This document shows, piece after piece, positions 56,682-64,000 of a stretch of 64,000 nucleotides of DNA; within the stretch, counting starts at the first letter, position 1, and each line of letters begins with the position of its first letter. Made by a program: the position numbers and the translations under genes. The notes below the pieces were generated by a model. The model was given only the letters and a program-made list of their open reading frames with translations. It had not been told where the DNA came from and searched no databases. The DNA comes from Chitinophagaceae bacterium (GTDB lineage Bacteria; Bacteroidota; Bacteroidia; Chitinophagales; Chitinophagaceae): NCBI GenBank assembly GCA_016703625.1, contig JADJBP010000002.1:496001-560000 (forward strand), in the 5' to 3' direction.

Positions 56682-57218
56682 TTAATTTCCGGCTGGTTTA
56701 TTGGCAGCAGGTACCGGGTCTTTTATACCCAGTTTTGTTTTAACAGCGGGTAAAAGGTCGTCACCGGGAGGCATCACCAATAAAACACTGGCGGCATCAT
56801 CCAACACATAGGTATATCCTTTTTCTTTTGCTACAGTTTTGATGGCATCCAATGCTTTTGCACGTACAGGCGCAATCTTGGATTGTGCATACTGCTGTGC
56901 TTTTTCCTGTGCTTCCTGGTCGTAATTTTGTAAACGGGTATACAGCTTTACCAATTCATCCCTTCTTATTTCTTTCATGCTCGGCGTCAGCTTTATTGAA
57001 TCAATAAAGTATTGATCCCTTTTTTTATCAGCCTCAACCTGTAAAGCCTGTCCCTGCTGTTGCAGGGAAGCCTGGTATTCGGTTAATTCAGCATTTATCT
57101 TTGCAGCTTCGGGCATTACGCTCATTAATTCATCGGTATTGATATAGCCGACCTTGGTTTGTGCTGAGGCCGTTAACATGCCAAACGCCATCACAGCTCC
57201 TAATAATAATTTTTTCAT
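56682..57218 (-). CDS. OmpH/Skp-family periplasmic chaperone (second copy)
   Basis: 178-aa periplasmic protein that keeps outer-membrane proteins soluble on the way to BamA. Signal peptide KKLLLGAVMAFGMLTASAQ, a start of the mature form TKVGYINTDELMSVMPEAAK, and a long helical coiled-coil middle (about residues 45-125), followed by AIKTVAKEKGYTYVLDD. Head-to-tail paralogue of the gene at 57302-57814, as usual in Bacteroidota. Confidence 0.93.
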   Translation of the reverse strand: MKKLLLGAVMAFGMLTASAQTKVGYINTDELMSVMPEAAKINAELTEYQASLQQQGQALQVEADKKRDQYFIDSIKLTPSMKEIRRDELVKLYTRLQNYDQEAQEKAQQYAQSKIAPVRAKALDAIKTVAKEKGYTYVLDDAASVLLVMPPGDDLLPAVKTKLGIKDPVPAANKPAGN

Positions 57219-57301
57219 TGTTGTTTTAATATTTATTGATTTAGTTGATTATAAGATTGTTTTTTGACAGATAAGTTGCTTTGCAACAGCCTAATTATCA
57301 T

Positions 57302-57814
57302 TTATTTAACACCCAGGTTCCGGATAATATCTGCGCTCTTATCCAGTTTTGGGTCGGCAAAGATAACGGTAATTCCTTCACTTTTATCCAATATAAAATC
57401 ATATTGTTTTTCGGTTGCCAGTTTTTGCACTGCATTATAAACCCTGTCCTGTATGGGTTTTATCAGTTCCTGGCGCTTTTTAAACAGGTCGCCTTCAAAA
57501 CCAAACCGCTTTTTCTGCAGGTCGCGCAGTTCCTTCTCCTTGTTGTATAATTCGTCTTCCCTTTTCTTTTTCAATACATCGCTCAGCATCACCTGTTCGG
57601 CCTCATAATCCTTGTACATCTTATCCATCATGGCCTGTTTCTGGTCTATTTCCTGCTGCCACTGTTCGCTGAACTGGTCCAGCAGTTTCTGGGCGTCTTT
57701 ATACTCAGGGAGTTTATCTAAAATATATTTAGAATCGATGACTGCATACCGTTGCGCCTGTGTAACAGTAGCAAGTAGCAAGATGCAGGTAGCAAGAATA
57801 AAGAGTTTTTTCAT
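57302..57814 (-). CDS. OmpH/Skp-family periplasmic chaperone (first copy)
   Basis: 170-aa protein with signal peptide KKLFILATCILLLATVTQAQ, a mature N-terminus RYAVIDSKYILDKLPEYKDA, a coiled-coil helical tentacle rich in Lys, Glu and Gln, and YDFILDKSEGITVIFADP near the C-terminus. It follows bamA by 44 bases. The ATG at 57814 is chosen because it begins the signal peptide; the reading frame is open 11 codons further upstream. Confidence 0.93.
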   Translation of the reverse strand: MKKLFILATCILLLATVTQAQRYAVIDSKYILDKLPEYKDAQKLLDQFSEQWQQEIDQKQAMMDKMYKDYEAEQVMLSDVLKKKREDELYNKEKELRDLQKKRFGFEGDLFKKRQELIKPIQDRVYNAVQKLATEKQYDFILDKSEGITVIFADPKLDKSADIIRNLGVK

Positions 57815-57858
57815 TTTATACGTTTTACAAATTAACTGATAAACCAATTAACATTTGA

Positions 57859-60588
57859 TTACTCCGGTTCCTGGCCCAGCATAAATGTAAACTTGGCAGC
57901 GCCTTTTAAACCGCTTGTATTATTATACCTGTCGAAACCGATACCATAATCAAATCCCAGCAAACCAAACATAGGCAGGAAGAAACGTAAGCCTACACCT
58001 GCAGAACGGCGTAATTTGAACGGGTTGTATGTTTTAAAATCGTACCAGCCGTTTGCTGCTTCAAAAAATGCCAGTCCATAAATGGTACTTCCGGCACTGG
58101 TGCTGAACGGGTAACGCAGCTCCATGGTATATTTATTAAAAATGGTAAAAAACTGGGTGGGTGTTATACCATCCGGGTTGATCCTGGGATTTGATTTATC
58201 ATACACGGGATAACCGCGGTGTGCAATGATATCATATCCAAGCAACGCAAAATTATTGCTCAGGCCGGCATCGCCAACCTGGAAACGTTCGAAAGGTGAG
58301 ATTTCGAGTTTTTTATTATACCTGCCGATAAAACCATATTTGGCGGCAATCTTTAAAATGAATTGCTTATTCTTCTCTTCGCCCCTTGCCATACCGATAG
58401 GAACATACCATTCGGCATTCATACGCCACTTATGAAATTCGGGAAGTTTGTAATTATTGGAAGAAACGGATGTAAGCCCGATCAGTGAATACGGTAAAGT
58501 AAACTGCCCGCTTAACATAAAGTTAGACCCGCTGGTAGGAAAAATGGGGTTGGGACCGGCAGAATTACGAACCAATGCAATTTTTAAACTGATATTGGTT
58601 GAGGTTCCGTTCCGGATACCCTGGAAAATATTGTCGTAATTACGCAGTTTATAACGTTGTATATTAAGCGCATAAATCAAATTGAAATAATCATCGGGCC
58701 ATTTTAACTGTTTACCCAGCGAAATATTGAAACTGGCTGTTTTTATGTAAGAGGTATCGCCGCATGATTTACAGTAAGTACCAAAATTATCATACGCATT
58801 GGCGTACTTGGTATTGGAATAACCAATGGTAAATGAGTTGCGTTTTTTTCCTCCCAGCCAGGGTTCGGTAAATGAAAAATTATAGGAGCGGAAAGCCTTA
58901 CCGTTTGATTGTATCCGGGCGCTTAATTTTTGCCCGTCGCCGGAAGGCAGCGGATCCCAGGTAGATCTTTTGGTAATATTTTTTATGGAAAAATTATTGA
59001 AAGAAACACCTAGTGTACCTGTGAGGCCAATGCCGCCACCAAAGCCTGCGGAGAGCTCCAGCTGGTCGCCCGATTTTTCTTCAATTTCCCAATTGATATC
59101 AACCGTTCCGTTTTCTGCATTGGGTACAACCTGCGGATTGATCTTTTCTGCATCAATAAATCCAAGCTGGCCCAGTTCCCTTTGGGTTCGTATGATATCC
59201 GAACGGCTGAATTTTTCACCCGGGATGGTTCTTAATTCACGGCGGATCACGTAATCTTTTGTCTTTTTATTCCCCGAAATGGTGATCACACCATACGTTG
59301 CCTGCGGCCCTTCACGCATGCGCAGTTCAAAATCAATGGTGTCGTTATAAACAGCCGTTTCTACCGGGTCAACATTAAAGAACAGGTAACCGTCATCCAT
59401 ATAAATGCTGCCGATATCAGCGCCTTCAGGCGAAAGCTGTTTTCCCAGCCGCTTGTTCAGGATATCAAGGTTATATACATCCCCTTTTTTAATGCCTAAA
59501 ATGGTATTGAGTAATGAATCGTTGTATTTGGTATTACCGCGCCAGACAATATTGCCGAAATAATACTGCCTTCCTTCATTTACCTGGATGAACAGGTTGA
59601 GGTTATTTCTTTCATCATAAATAGAAGTATCATTCATGATAACGGCATCACGGTACCCGCGGGAGTTGTAATAATCAAGTACCTGTTCCTTATCATCAAC
59701 GTATTTTACTTCGTTGAATTTAGCGCCGCTGAAACCCCTTATCCTGAAATAAGGATCTACATAATCCCTGGTTTTGGAAATGGACATAAAACCAACATCC
59801 TTGATATATTCTTTAAATTCTGGCCTGGTAACGGTATCGCCAAAGGGATTTTTCACTACAACCGGGAAGAGTGTGATACGGTTCATTTCCTTGGTACTCT
59901 TCATTTGCTTTTTCAGCTTTTGCCCTGCAATGCTTTCATTGCCGCTGAAGTTAATGGAGTTCACCTTTACTTTTTTCCCTTTATTTATTACAAAAACCAA
60001 TGTAACGGCATTGTTCAGCGCAGGGGCCTGTTCTTCTTTCAACTGTATATCAACATTCCGGTAACCTTTACCAAAATAAAATTTACGGATCGCTTCAATG
60101 GCACTCAGTTTCATATTTTCGGTCACCACCCTGTCTTTTGTAAGGGCCACTTTAGGCTCAAGGTCTTCCCTTTCGGCTTTTTTGATCCCTTCAAACTTAT
60201 AACTGGCCAAACGCGGCCTTTCGGTTATGGCAAATTCAATATAGAGATCTGTACCTTCCAGTTTGGTCAAAAATATCTCTATATCCGAGATCAGGCTCTG
60301 GCGCCATAGTTTGGCTATGGCTTTTCCAAAAACATCTGTTCCCGGGATGATCACTTTATCACCTACGGCCATACCTGATATGGATATGATCAGGTTGGCA
60401 TCAAATGCCCTGGAACCGGTAACAGTGATCCCTGCAATGGTATATTCTTTAGGTACTTTTGAAGTGAAGATGCCTTCCAGTTCCGGGTTAACCGAAACAC
60501 CGGGCGGGTCAACCTGGGCTGAAACAAACTGGCTGCTGCCTATAAGCATGGCAATAATAAAAATCCCTTTGTAAATACTCTGCATCAA
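57859..60588 (-). CDS. bamA: Outer membrane protein assembly factor BamA
   Basis: Central 16-strand barrel of the BAM complex. The 909-aa protein has a signal peptide (IFIIAMLIGSSQFVSA), five POTRA domains in residues 40-480 with repeats such as YTIAGITVTGSRAFDANLI and VKVNSINFSGNESIAGQKL, and a barrel ending with FSTSAGSTIYGLAFFEAANG, YNPFKLRRSAGVGLRFFLPMFG and a C-terminal EPE rather than the usual Phe. It lies between uppS and the OmpH genes, the standard Bacteroidota order. A TTAATTTG box is about 19 bases upstream of the ATG (one mismatch to consensus). Confidence 0.96.
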   Translation of the reverse strand: MMQSIYKGIFIIAMLIGSSQFVSAQVDPPGVSVNPELEGIFTSKVPKEYTIAGITVTGSRAFDANLIISISGMAVGDKVIIPGTDVFGKAIAKLWRQSLISDIEIFLTKLEGTDLYIEFAITERPRLASYKFEGIKKAEREDLEPKVALTKDRVVTENMKLSAIEAIRKFYFGKGYRNVDIQLKEEQAPALNNAVTLVFVINKGKKVKVNSINFSGNESIAGQKLKKQMKSTKEMNRITLFPVVVKNPFGDTVTRPEFKEYIKDVGFMSISKTRDYVDPYFRIRGFSGAKFNEVKYVDDKEQVLDYYNSRGYRDAVIMNDTSIYDERNNLNLFIQVNEGRQYYFGNIVWRGNTKYNDSLLNTILGIKKGDVYNLDILNKRLGKQLSPEGADIGSIYMDDGYLFFNVDPVETAVYNDTIDFELRMREGPQATYGVITISGNKKTKDYVIRRELRTIPGEKFSRSDIIRTQRELGQLGFIDAEKINPQVVPNAENGTVDINWEIEEKSGDQLELSAGFGGGIGLTGTLGVSFNNFSIKNITKRSTWDPLPSGDGQKLSARIQSNGKAFRSYNFSFTEPWLGGKKRNSFTIGYSNTKYANAYDNFGTYCKSCGDTSYIKTASFNISLGKQLKWPDDYFNLIYALNIQRYKLRNYDNIFQGIRNGTSTNISLKIALVRNSAGPNPIFPTSGSNFMLSGQFTLPYSLIGLTSVSSNNYKLPEFHKWRMNAEWYVPIGMARGEEKNKQFILKIAAKYGFIGRYNKKLEISPFERFQVGDAGLSNNFALLGYDIIAHRGYPVYDKSNPRINPDGITPTQFFTIFNKYTMELRYPFSTSAGSTIYGLAFFEAANGWYDFKTYNPFKLRRSAGVGLRFFLPMFGLLGFDYGIGFDRYNNTSGLKGAAKFTFMLGQEPE

Positions 60589-60711
60589 TTTGTTTTTACG
60601 AGCGGCAAATTAAGCCCATTAATTAAAACTATTTGTTAACCTCATCCTAAATCATTGACTATAATAAGGAAAGCAGGCATCTCATTACCGATACTGTATT
60701 CAATATAATGT

Positions 60712-61470
60712 TTAACCGGTGGCTTCCCGGTCTTTTACCTGCTCCCCGGTCTTACCAAATCTGCGTTCGCGGCTTTGAAAGTCTAAAATAGCAGCATACA
60801 GGTTCTCTTTCCGGAAATCGGGCCAAAGCGTGTTTGTGAAATACAGTTCAGTATAAGCGATCTGGTACAATAAAAAATTACTTACCCGGTATTCTCCACT
60901 TGTTCTTATCATCAGTTCCGGGTCGGGAAAATCCTTTGTAGCCAGGTAATTTTCCACCGTTTTCTGGGTAATGGATGCAGGCTGCAGGTTTCCTTCTTTA
61001 ACCTCGGTGGCGATCTGTTTAACTGCTTCGGTAATTTCCCAACGGCTGCTGTAACTAAGTGCCATGATTAAATGAAGCCCTGTATTACCGGCAGTTTCAT
61101 TCAATGCGTCTTTCAGTTCGGCTTTGGCTGCATCGGGCAACATATCGATATCCCCGATAACATGCAGTTTAATATTATTCTTATTCAGGGTTGGCACTTC
61201 ATTGTGAATGGTTTCCACCAACAACTCCATCAGCCCTGATACTTCATTTTGAGGCCTGTCCCAGTTTTCGGTGCTGAAAGCATACAAGGTTAAATATTTG
61301 ATCCCCAGTTCTGCCGCACCTTCTACAATATTTCGCACACTTTCTACCCCGTGTAAATGACCATAGAGGCGGTCTTCGCCTTTTTCCTTTGCCCATCTTC
61401 CGTTGCCATCCATAATAATGGCAATATGGCTGGGCAAACGCTGCATATCAATATTATCCTTTTGGGTCAT
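60712..61470 (-). CDS. uppS: Isoprenyl transferase (undecaprenyl diphosphate synthase)
   Basis: Cis-prenyltransferase that makes C55-PP, the lipid carrier for peptidoglycan and other glycans. 252 aa from the ATG at 61468-61470: IAIIMDGNGRWAK (catalytic Asp), YGHLHGVESVRNIV, YLTLYAFSTENWDRP and DPELMIRTSGEYRVSNFLLYQIAYTELYF. A longer reading frame exists from 61545, but the promoter box lies inside that extension. Confidence 0.96.
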   Translation of the reverse strand: MTQKDNIDMQRLPSHIAIIMDGNGRWAKEKGEDRLYGHLHGVESVRNIVEGAAELGIKYLTLYAFSTENWDRPQNEVSGLMELLVETIHNEVPTLNKNNIKLHVIGDIDMLPDAAKAELKDALNETAGNTGLHLIMALSYSSRWEITEAVKQIATEVKEGNLQPASITQKTVENYLATKDFPDPELMIRTSGEYRVSNFLLYQIAYTELYFTNTLWPDFRKENLYAAILDFQSRERRFGKTGEQVKDREATG

Positions 61471-61516
61471 AAGCGCTAAAAATGAGCAGTCAGGCACAGG
61501 GCCTGACTTGGGGGTG

Positions 61517-61524
61517 CAAAAGTA
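61517..61524 (-). promoter_or_regulatory. -7 box TACTTTTG for uppS
   Basis: Exact TAnnTTTG match on the minus strand, with a TTG at 61543-61545 spaced 18 bases upstream as a candidate -33 element. It supports the start at 61470. Confidence 0.72.
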
Positions 61525-61561
61525 ATAAATTTTAGTTGGAATCAAGCTTTTAGGTCAAATC

Positions 61562-64000
61562 TTACAGCTTTACCAGCTTTCCGGTATAAGCCGTTCCTTT
61601 TACAACCATTTTGTACCAATACAATCCTGCAGGAATATGGCTGATATTAAACTCTTTAGCATTGTGGAATACAGCTACCAGGTTTCCGGGGGCATTGATG
61701 ATACTGATCTGGCTTGCCACAGGCTCATTTCCATGTTGCATGAGTTTAAAAATACCACTGGAAGGGTTTGGGTAAATAACCGGAACAACGGCCGTTTCAG
61801 GAAGTGCAGCCCCGCCGGCACAGGACTGTTTGTCTTTTAAGAATTGTTCATCATCGCCAATCCTTTTGGTCATACTGCAATTTGTACCATTGGTTAAAGT
61901 AACAACCGCATTTGGTGAGCTGTAATCGGGCAGCTCAATGACCCTTTGATCGCCGAATGAGTAGGTTACACCCATATCTGTAACTTCCCAATTGAACTGG
62001 CCCGATCCTGCAACCGCAGTAAGCCGGGTGATACAATGCCCGTTTTTGTTGACCGTTTGAATGGTAAAACCGGCCTGGTTGCATGGCAATGGTTTTGGCC
62101 CGGCATACCACAAATAATTACTGATATTTGAAAATACCAGGTCGTAATTTGCCTTTTTGGTGATCCTGATGAATTTACCACCTGCATCGCGTGGTACCTC
62201 AATGTATAACAAAGCAGAATCAGTGGGGGTTACGAATCGTGCTGTTAATGTTTTTCCATGTATATCCTGAATGGCAAATGCGCTGTTTATTTTTTCTGCA
62301 GAAACAAAACCGGCCCCTGCAGGATTGCTGTTTCCCAAACTGAAATAAACCTTATCCATTCCCGTTGGTACATAAAAATACCCGGGCATGCTAATGTTGT
62401 TTTCATAAATTTCAGTTGCCTTGCCAAAAAATGCCCCGCTTTTATAAAATATATTTTTATTGGGATTTATAGCAAGTTCCAGGGTTGATTTGAATTTAGT
62501 ACTAACCGTTAATTTATAATTGCCCGCTGCAGGCAGGGTGATGTTGAGACTGCCGGCTGCAGCATTCCTGCCGATGGTAAAGTCTTCTATAATTTCCAAA
62601 GTTTTGTCGGTTGATTCAACTGTAAAATTTATATAACCCTTACCGGGCATTTCAAATTGCGGGGTATAATTAATTATAAAACTGCCTGCTGCCGGGGCCA
62701 TTATATAAAATTCGGAACGGTTATAAAAATCCATACCGTTTGTATAGTTCAATTTTACAGTTATATTTTTCAGTGCCTGCAGGCCGGCAGCTTCAAACCG
62801 GCCAGGTATAGCGGTTGCCTGCTCAAATGTATACTGGCTGATGAGGTTACTGTATTTTGCACAATCATTACTGAAATCATTTTCAATCTCAGCAGCTGTG
62901 ATCAAAGGCAGGTTGCCATTTTGGTAAGCGGTACCATTGGTATAATTATACTGCCTGTAAAAATCGCTGCCTGTTGAATATTTACCGGTAATGGTTGCTA
63001 CCAGGTAATAACTGTTCACCAGCTGCATTTTATTGATCTTAGCCAGGTACAGGCATAAAGCTGCAGCCTTAGCTGCTTTTGCATCATGTGTACGCTGGTC
63101 TCCTGCCCAGTCGAAGTACAGGCTCATGTAATGCAGGTATGCTTTCAGTTCCCGCAACCTGTCTTTTACAATTTCCGGTTCATTTGCAATTTTTTGTGCT
63201 GCATTTTGAATGATCTCAAAATACAACGGCAGTTTATACCGGTTGGCTGTTCCCCCGGTCAAGGTGTTTTTATCGGTCCATAAATGCAGCAATTCATAAA
63301 TGGTTTCACCGGCTGCTGCAAACATATTGTTGCAAAATTCCAACAGGCTGCTGTCGATAGAAATATGATCGTTCAGATTTTTATTGGCAGCCAGTAAAAA
63401 AGGCAGGCTTGCAAATTTTGCGGGAGAAGTTTCCCAAACCAATCCCTGGCTGTTATGCTCTTTTGCGATTGCACAGGTTGCTTTAAGACCATCTAAATTA
63501 AAACCCGGTGTTTCGCCATTCCACCCCGGAAGGTTCAGGTAATTATATTCCGAAATATTTTTAGTCCGGCTGTACCAACGTTTTCTTAAACCATTGGTGC
63601 TGGTTAAGTTTTGATAAACAGCAGGTATTAACTGAACATCCAGTTTATCATGCAGCGGTATACCTGCTGAAGGAACATCAGCATGTGTTGAATATGCATA
63701 AAGCTGGAAACGCCTGTTTGGATATTGGTTACTTATTTTTTGTGCGGTATAATTGGCCAGCGTAAAATGCTGGTTGCTTTCTGTTGAATACCCGTTAGTG
63801 TTGCAACCCAGGTTATCAGCAGAATTGCCCCAAAGTGCTCCATCGGGTACTTCAATACCCACATTATAATTGTTGTAATTGAAATTGCGATACTGGTTCA
63901 CGTATAAATTTGTATTTCCCAGGATCGTATTTCTGTACGACGTATATTTTTGTTCAATGATAGCCGACCACAACTGCATGGCAGCCGTATTATTTACATC
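61562..64000 (-). CDS. Large T9SS cargo protein, DUF4838-like (5' end outside the window)
   Basis: At least 812 aa, open at the window edge: reading continues to the right (DVNNTAAMQLWSAI). The upstream half has TKNISEYNYLNLPGWNGE and NSADNLGCNTNGYSTESNQH, similar to the DUF4838 domain of putative glycan-active proteins (TIM-barrel-like). The middle has beta-rich domains (GSFIINYTPQFEMPGKGYI). The last 75 residues are a T9SS type A sorting domain (VPVIYPNPSSGIFKLMQHG and AGLYWYKMVVKGTAYTGKLV). The protein is therefore exported to the surface or medium. The DUF4838 match is by recalled motif only. Confidence 0.75.
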   Translation of the reverse strand, partial: DVNNTAAMQLWSAIIEQKYTSYRNTILGNTNLYVNQYRNFNYNNYNVGIEVPDGALWGNSADNLGCNTNGYSTESNQHFTLANYTAQKISNQYPNRRFQLYAYSTHADVPSAGIPLHDKLDVQLIPAVYQNLTSTNGLRKRWYSRTKNISEYNYLNLPGWNGETPGFNLDGLKATCAIAKEHNSQGLVWETSPAKFASLPFLLAANKNLNDHISIDSSLLEFCNNMFAAAGETIYELLHLWTDKNTLTGGTANRYKLPLYFEIIQNAAQKIANEPEIVKDRLRELKAYLHYMSLYFDWAGDQRTHDAKAAKAAALCLYLAKINKMQLVNSYYLVATITGKYSTGSDFYRQYNYTNGTAYQNGNLPLITAAEIENDFSNDCAKYSNLISQYTFEQATAIPGRFEAAGLQALKNITVKLNYTNGMDFYNRSEFYIMAPAAGSFIINYTPQFEMPGKGYINFTVESTDKTLEIIEDFTIGRNAAAGSLNITLPAAGNYKLTVSTKFKSTLELAINPNKNIFYKSGAFFGKATEIYENNISMPGYFYVPTGMDKVYFSLGNSNPAGAGFVSAEKINSAFAIQDIHGKTLTARFVTPTDSALLYIEVPRDAGGKFIRITKKANYDLVFSNISNYLWYAGPKPLPCNQAGFTIQTVNKNGHCITRLTAVAGSGQFNWEVTDMGVTYSFGDQRVIELPDYSSPNAVVTLTNGTNCSMTKRIGDDEQFLKDKQSCAGGAALPETAVVPVIYPNPSSGIFKLMQHGNEPVASQISIINAPGNLVAVFHNAKEFNISHIPAGLYWYKMVVKGTAYTGKLVKL

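Noticed and set aside
61471..61545. 25-residue N-terminal extension of the isoprenyl transferase
   Set aside because: The -7 promoter box at 61517-61524 and a possible -33 element lie inside it, so the ATG at 61470 is the start.

Overview
The window is a piece of a Bacteroidota chromosome, most likely from the Chitinophagaceae or a close relative. The evidence is the gene content: gliding protein GldC, DUF4290, BatD, a TamL-type lipoprotein instead of classical TamA, type IX secretion (T9SS) sorting domains, and tandem OmpH genes behind bamA. Promoters point the same way: at least fifteen genes have the Bacteroidota -7 box TAnnTTTG just upstream. The region is mostly housekeeping and envelope biogenesis. 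No prophage, CRISPR array, rRNA or tRNA gene was recognised.

Layout. 1-1.7 kb: mreB (partial) and purD. 1.9-7.5 kb: a peptide-uptake block POT-OPT-POT, the first two genes each closed by an intrinsic terminator. 7.6-10.4 kb: DUF1800-DUF1501 pair. 10.6-12 kb: secreted M24 peptidase. 12-21.6 kb: leftward tamB-tamL-AsmA-like operon. 21.7-25.8 kb: small proteins, an AlkB-type monooxygenase, a lipoprotein cytochrome c and serS. 25.9-32.6 kb: rightward run of a conserved hypothetical, a cyclophilin, gcvH, vanZ-like, DUF4290, murA, a lipoprotein, gmk and a CNNM/CBS protein. 32.6-41.3 kb: glycosyltransferase, gldC, yqeY-like, cvpA-like, alpha/beta hydrolase, CBS protein, BamA-like protein, nadK and a two-component system. 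41.3-47.8 kb: batD, SDR, HAD, a Cys-rich peptide and the phospholipid genes CPBP-cdsA-psd. 47.8-50.1 kb: dusB, then a REP/RAYT element filling the gap to the next gene. 50-55.7 kb: glutathione peroxidase, ALDH, tadA, a mini T9SS protein, superoxide dismutase and yidD-rnpA-rpmH. 55.8-61.5 kb: the classical envelope cluster uppS-bamA-ompH-ompH-murI (leftward). 61.6-64 kb: a large T9SS cargo protein, cut by the window end.

Two kinds of non-coding structure stand out. One is a symmetric array of six REP palindromes around a REP-associated tyrosine transposase, with a ~160-bp two-REP unit on each side. The other is a set of intergenic elements built from 7-bp units, usually as two inverted arms; five loci carry five unrelated-looking heptads but share the same architecture.

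About sixteen genes are interrupted by frameshifts, including normally indispensable ones (serS, cdsA). Nearly all that could be resolved are one- or two-base losses in A/T runs, and the restored frames recover conserved motifs. They are therefore best read as base-calling errors, and coordinates for those genes span the restored gene.
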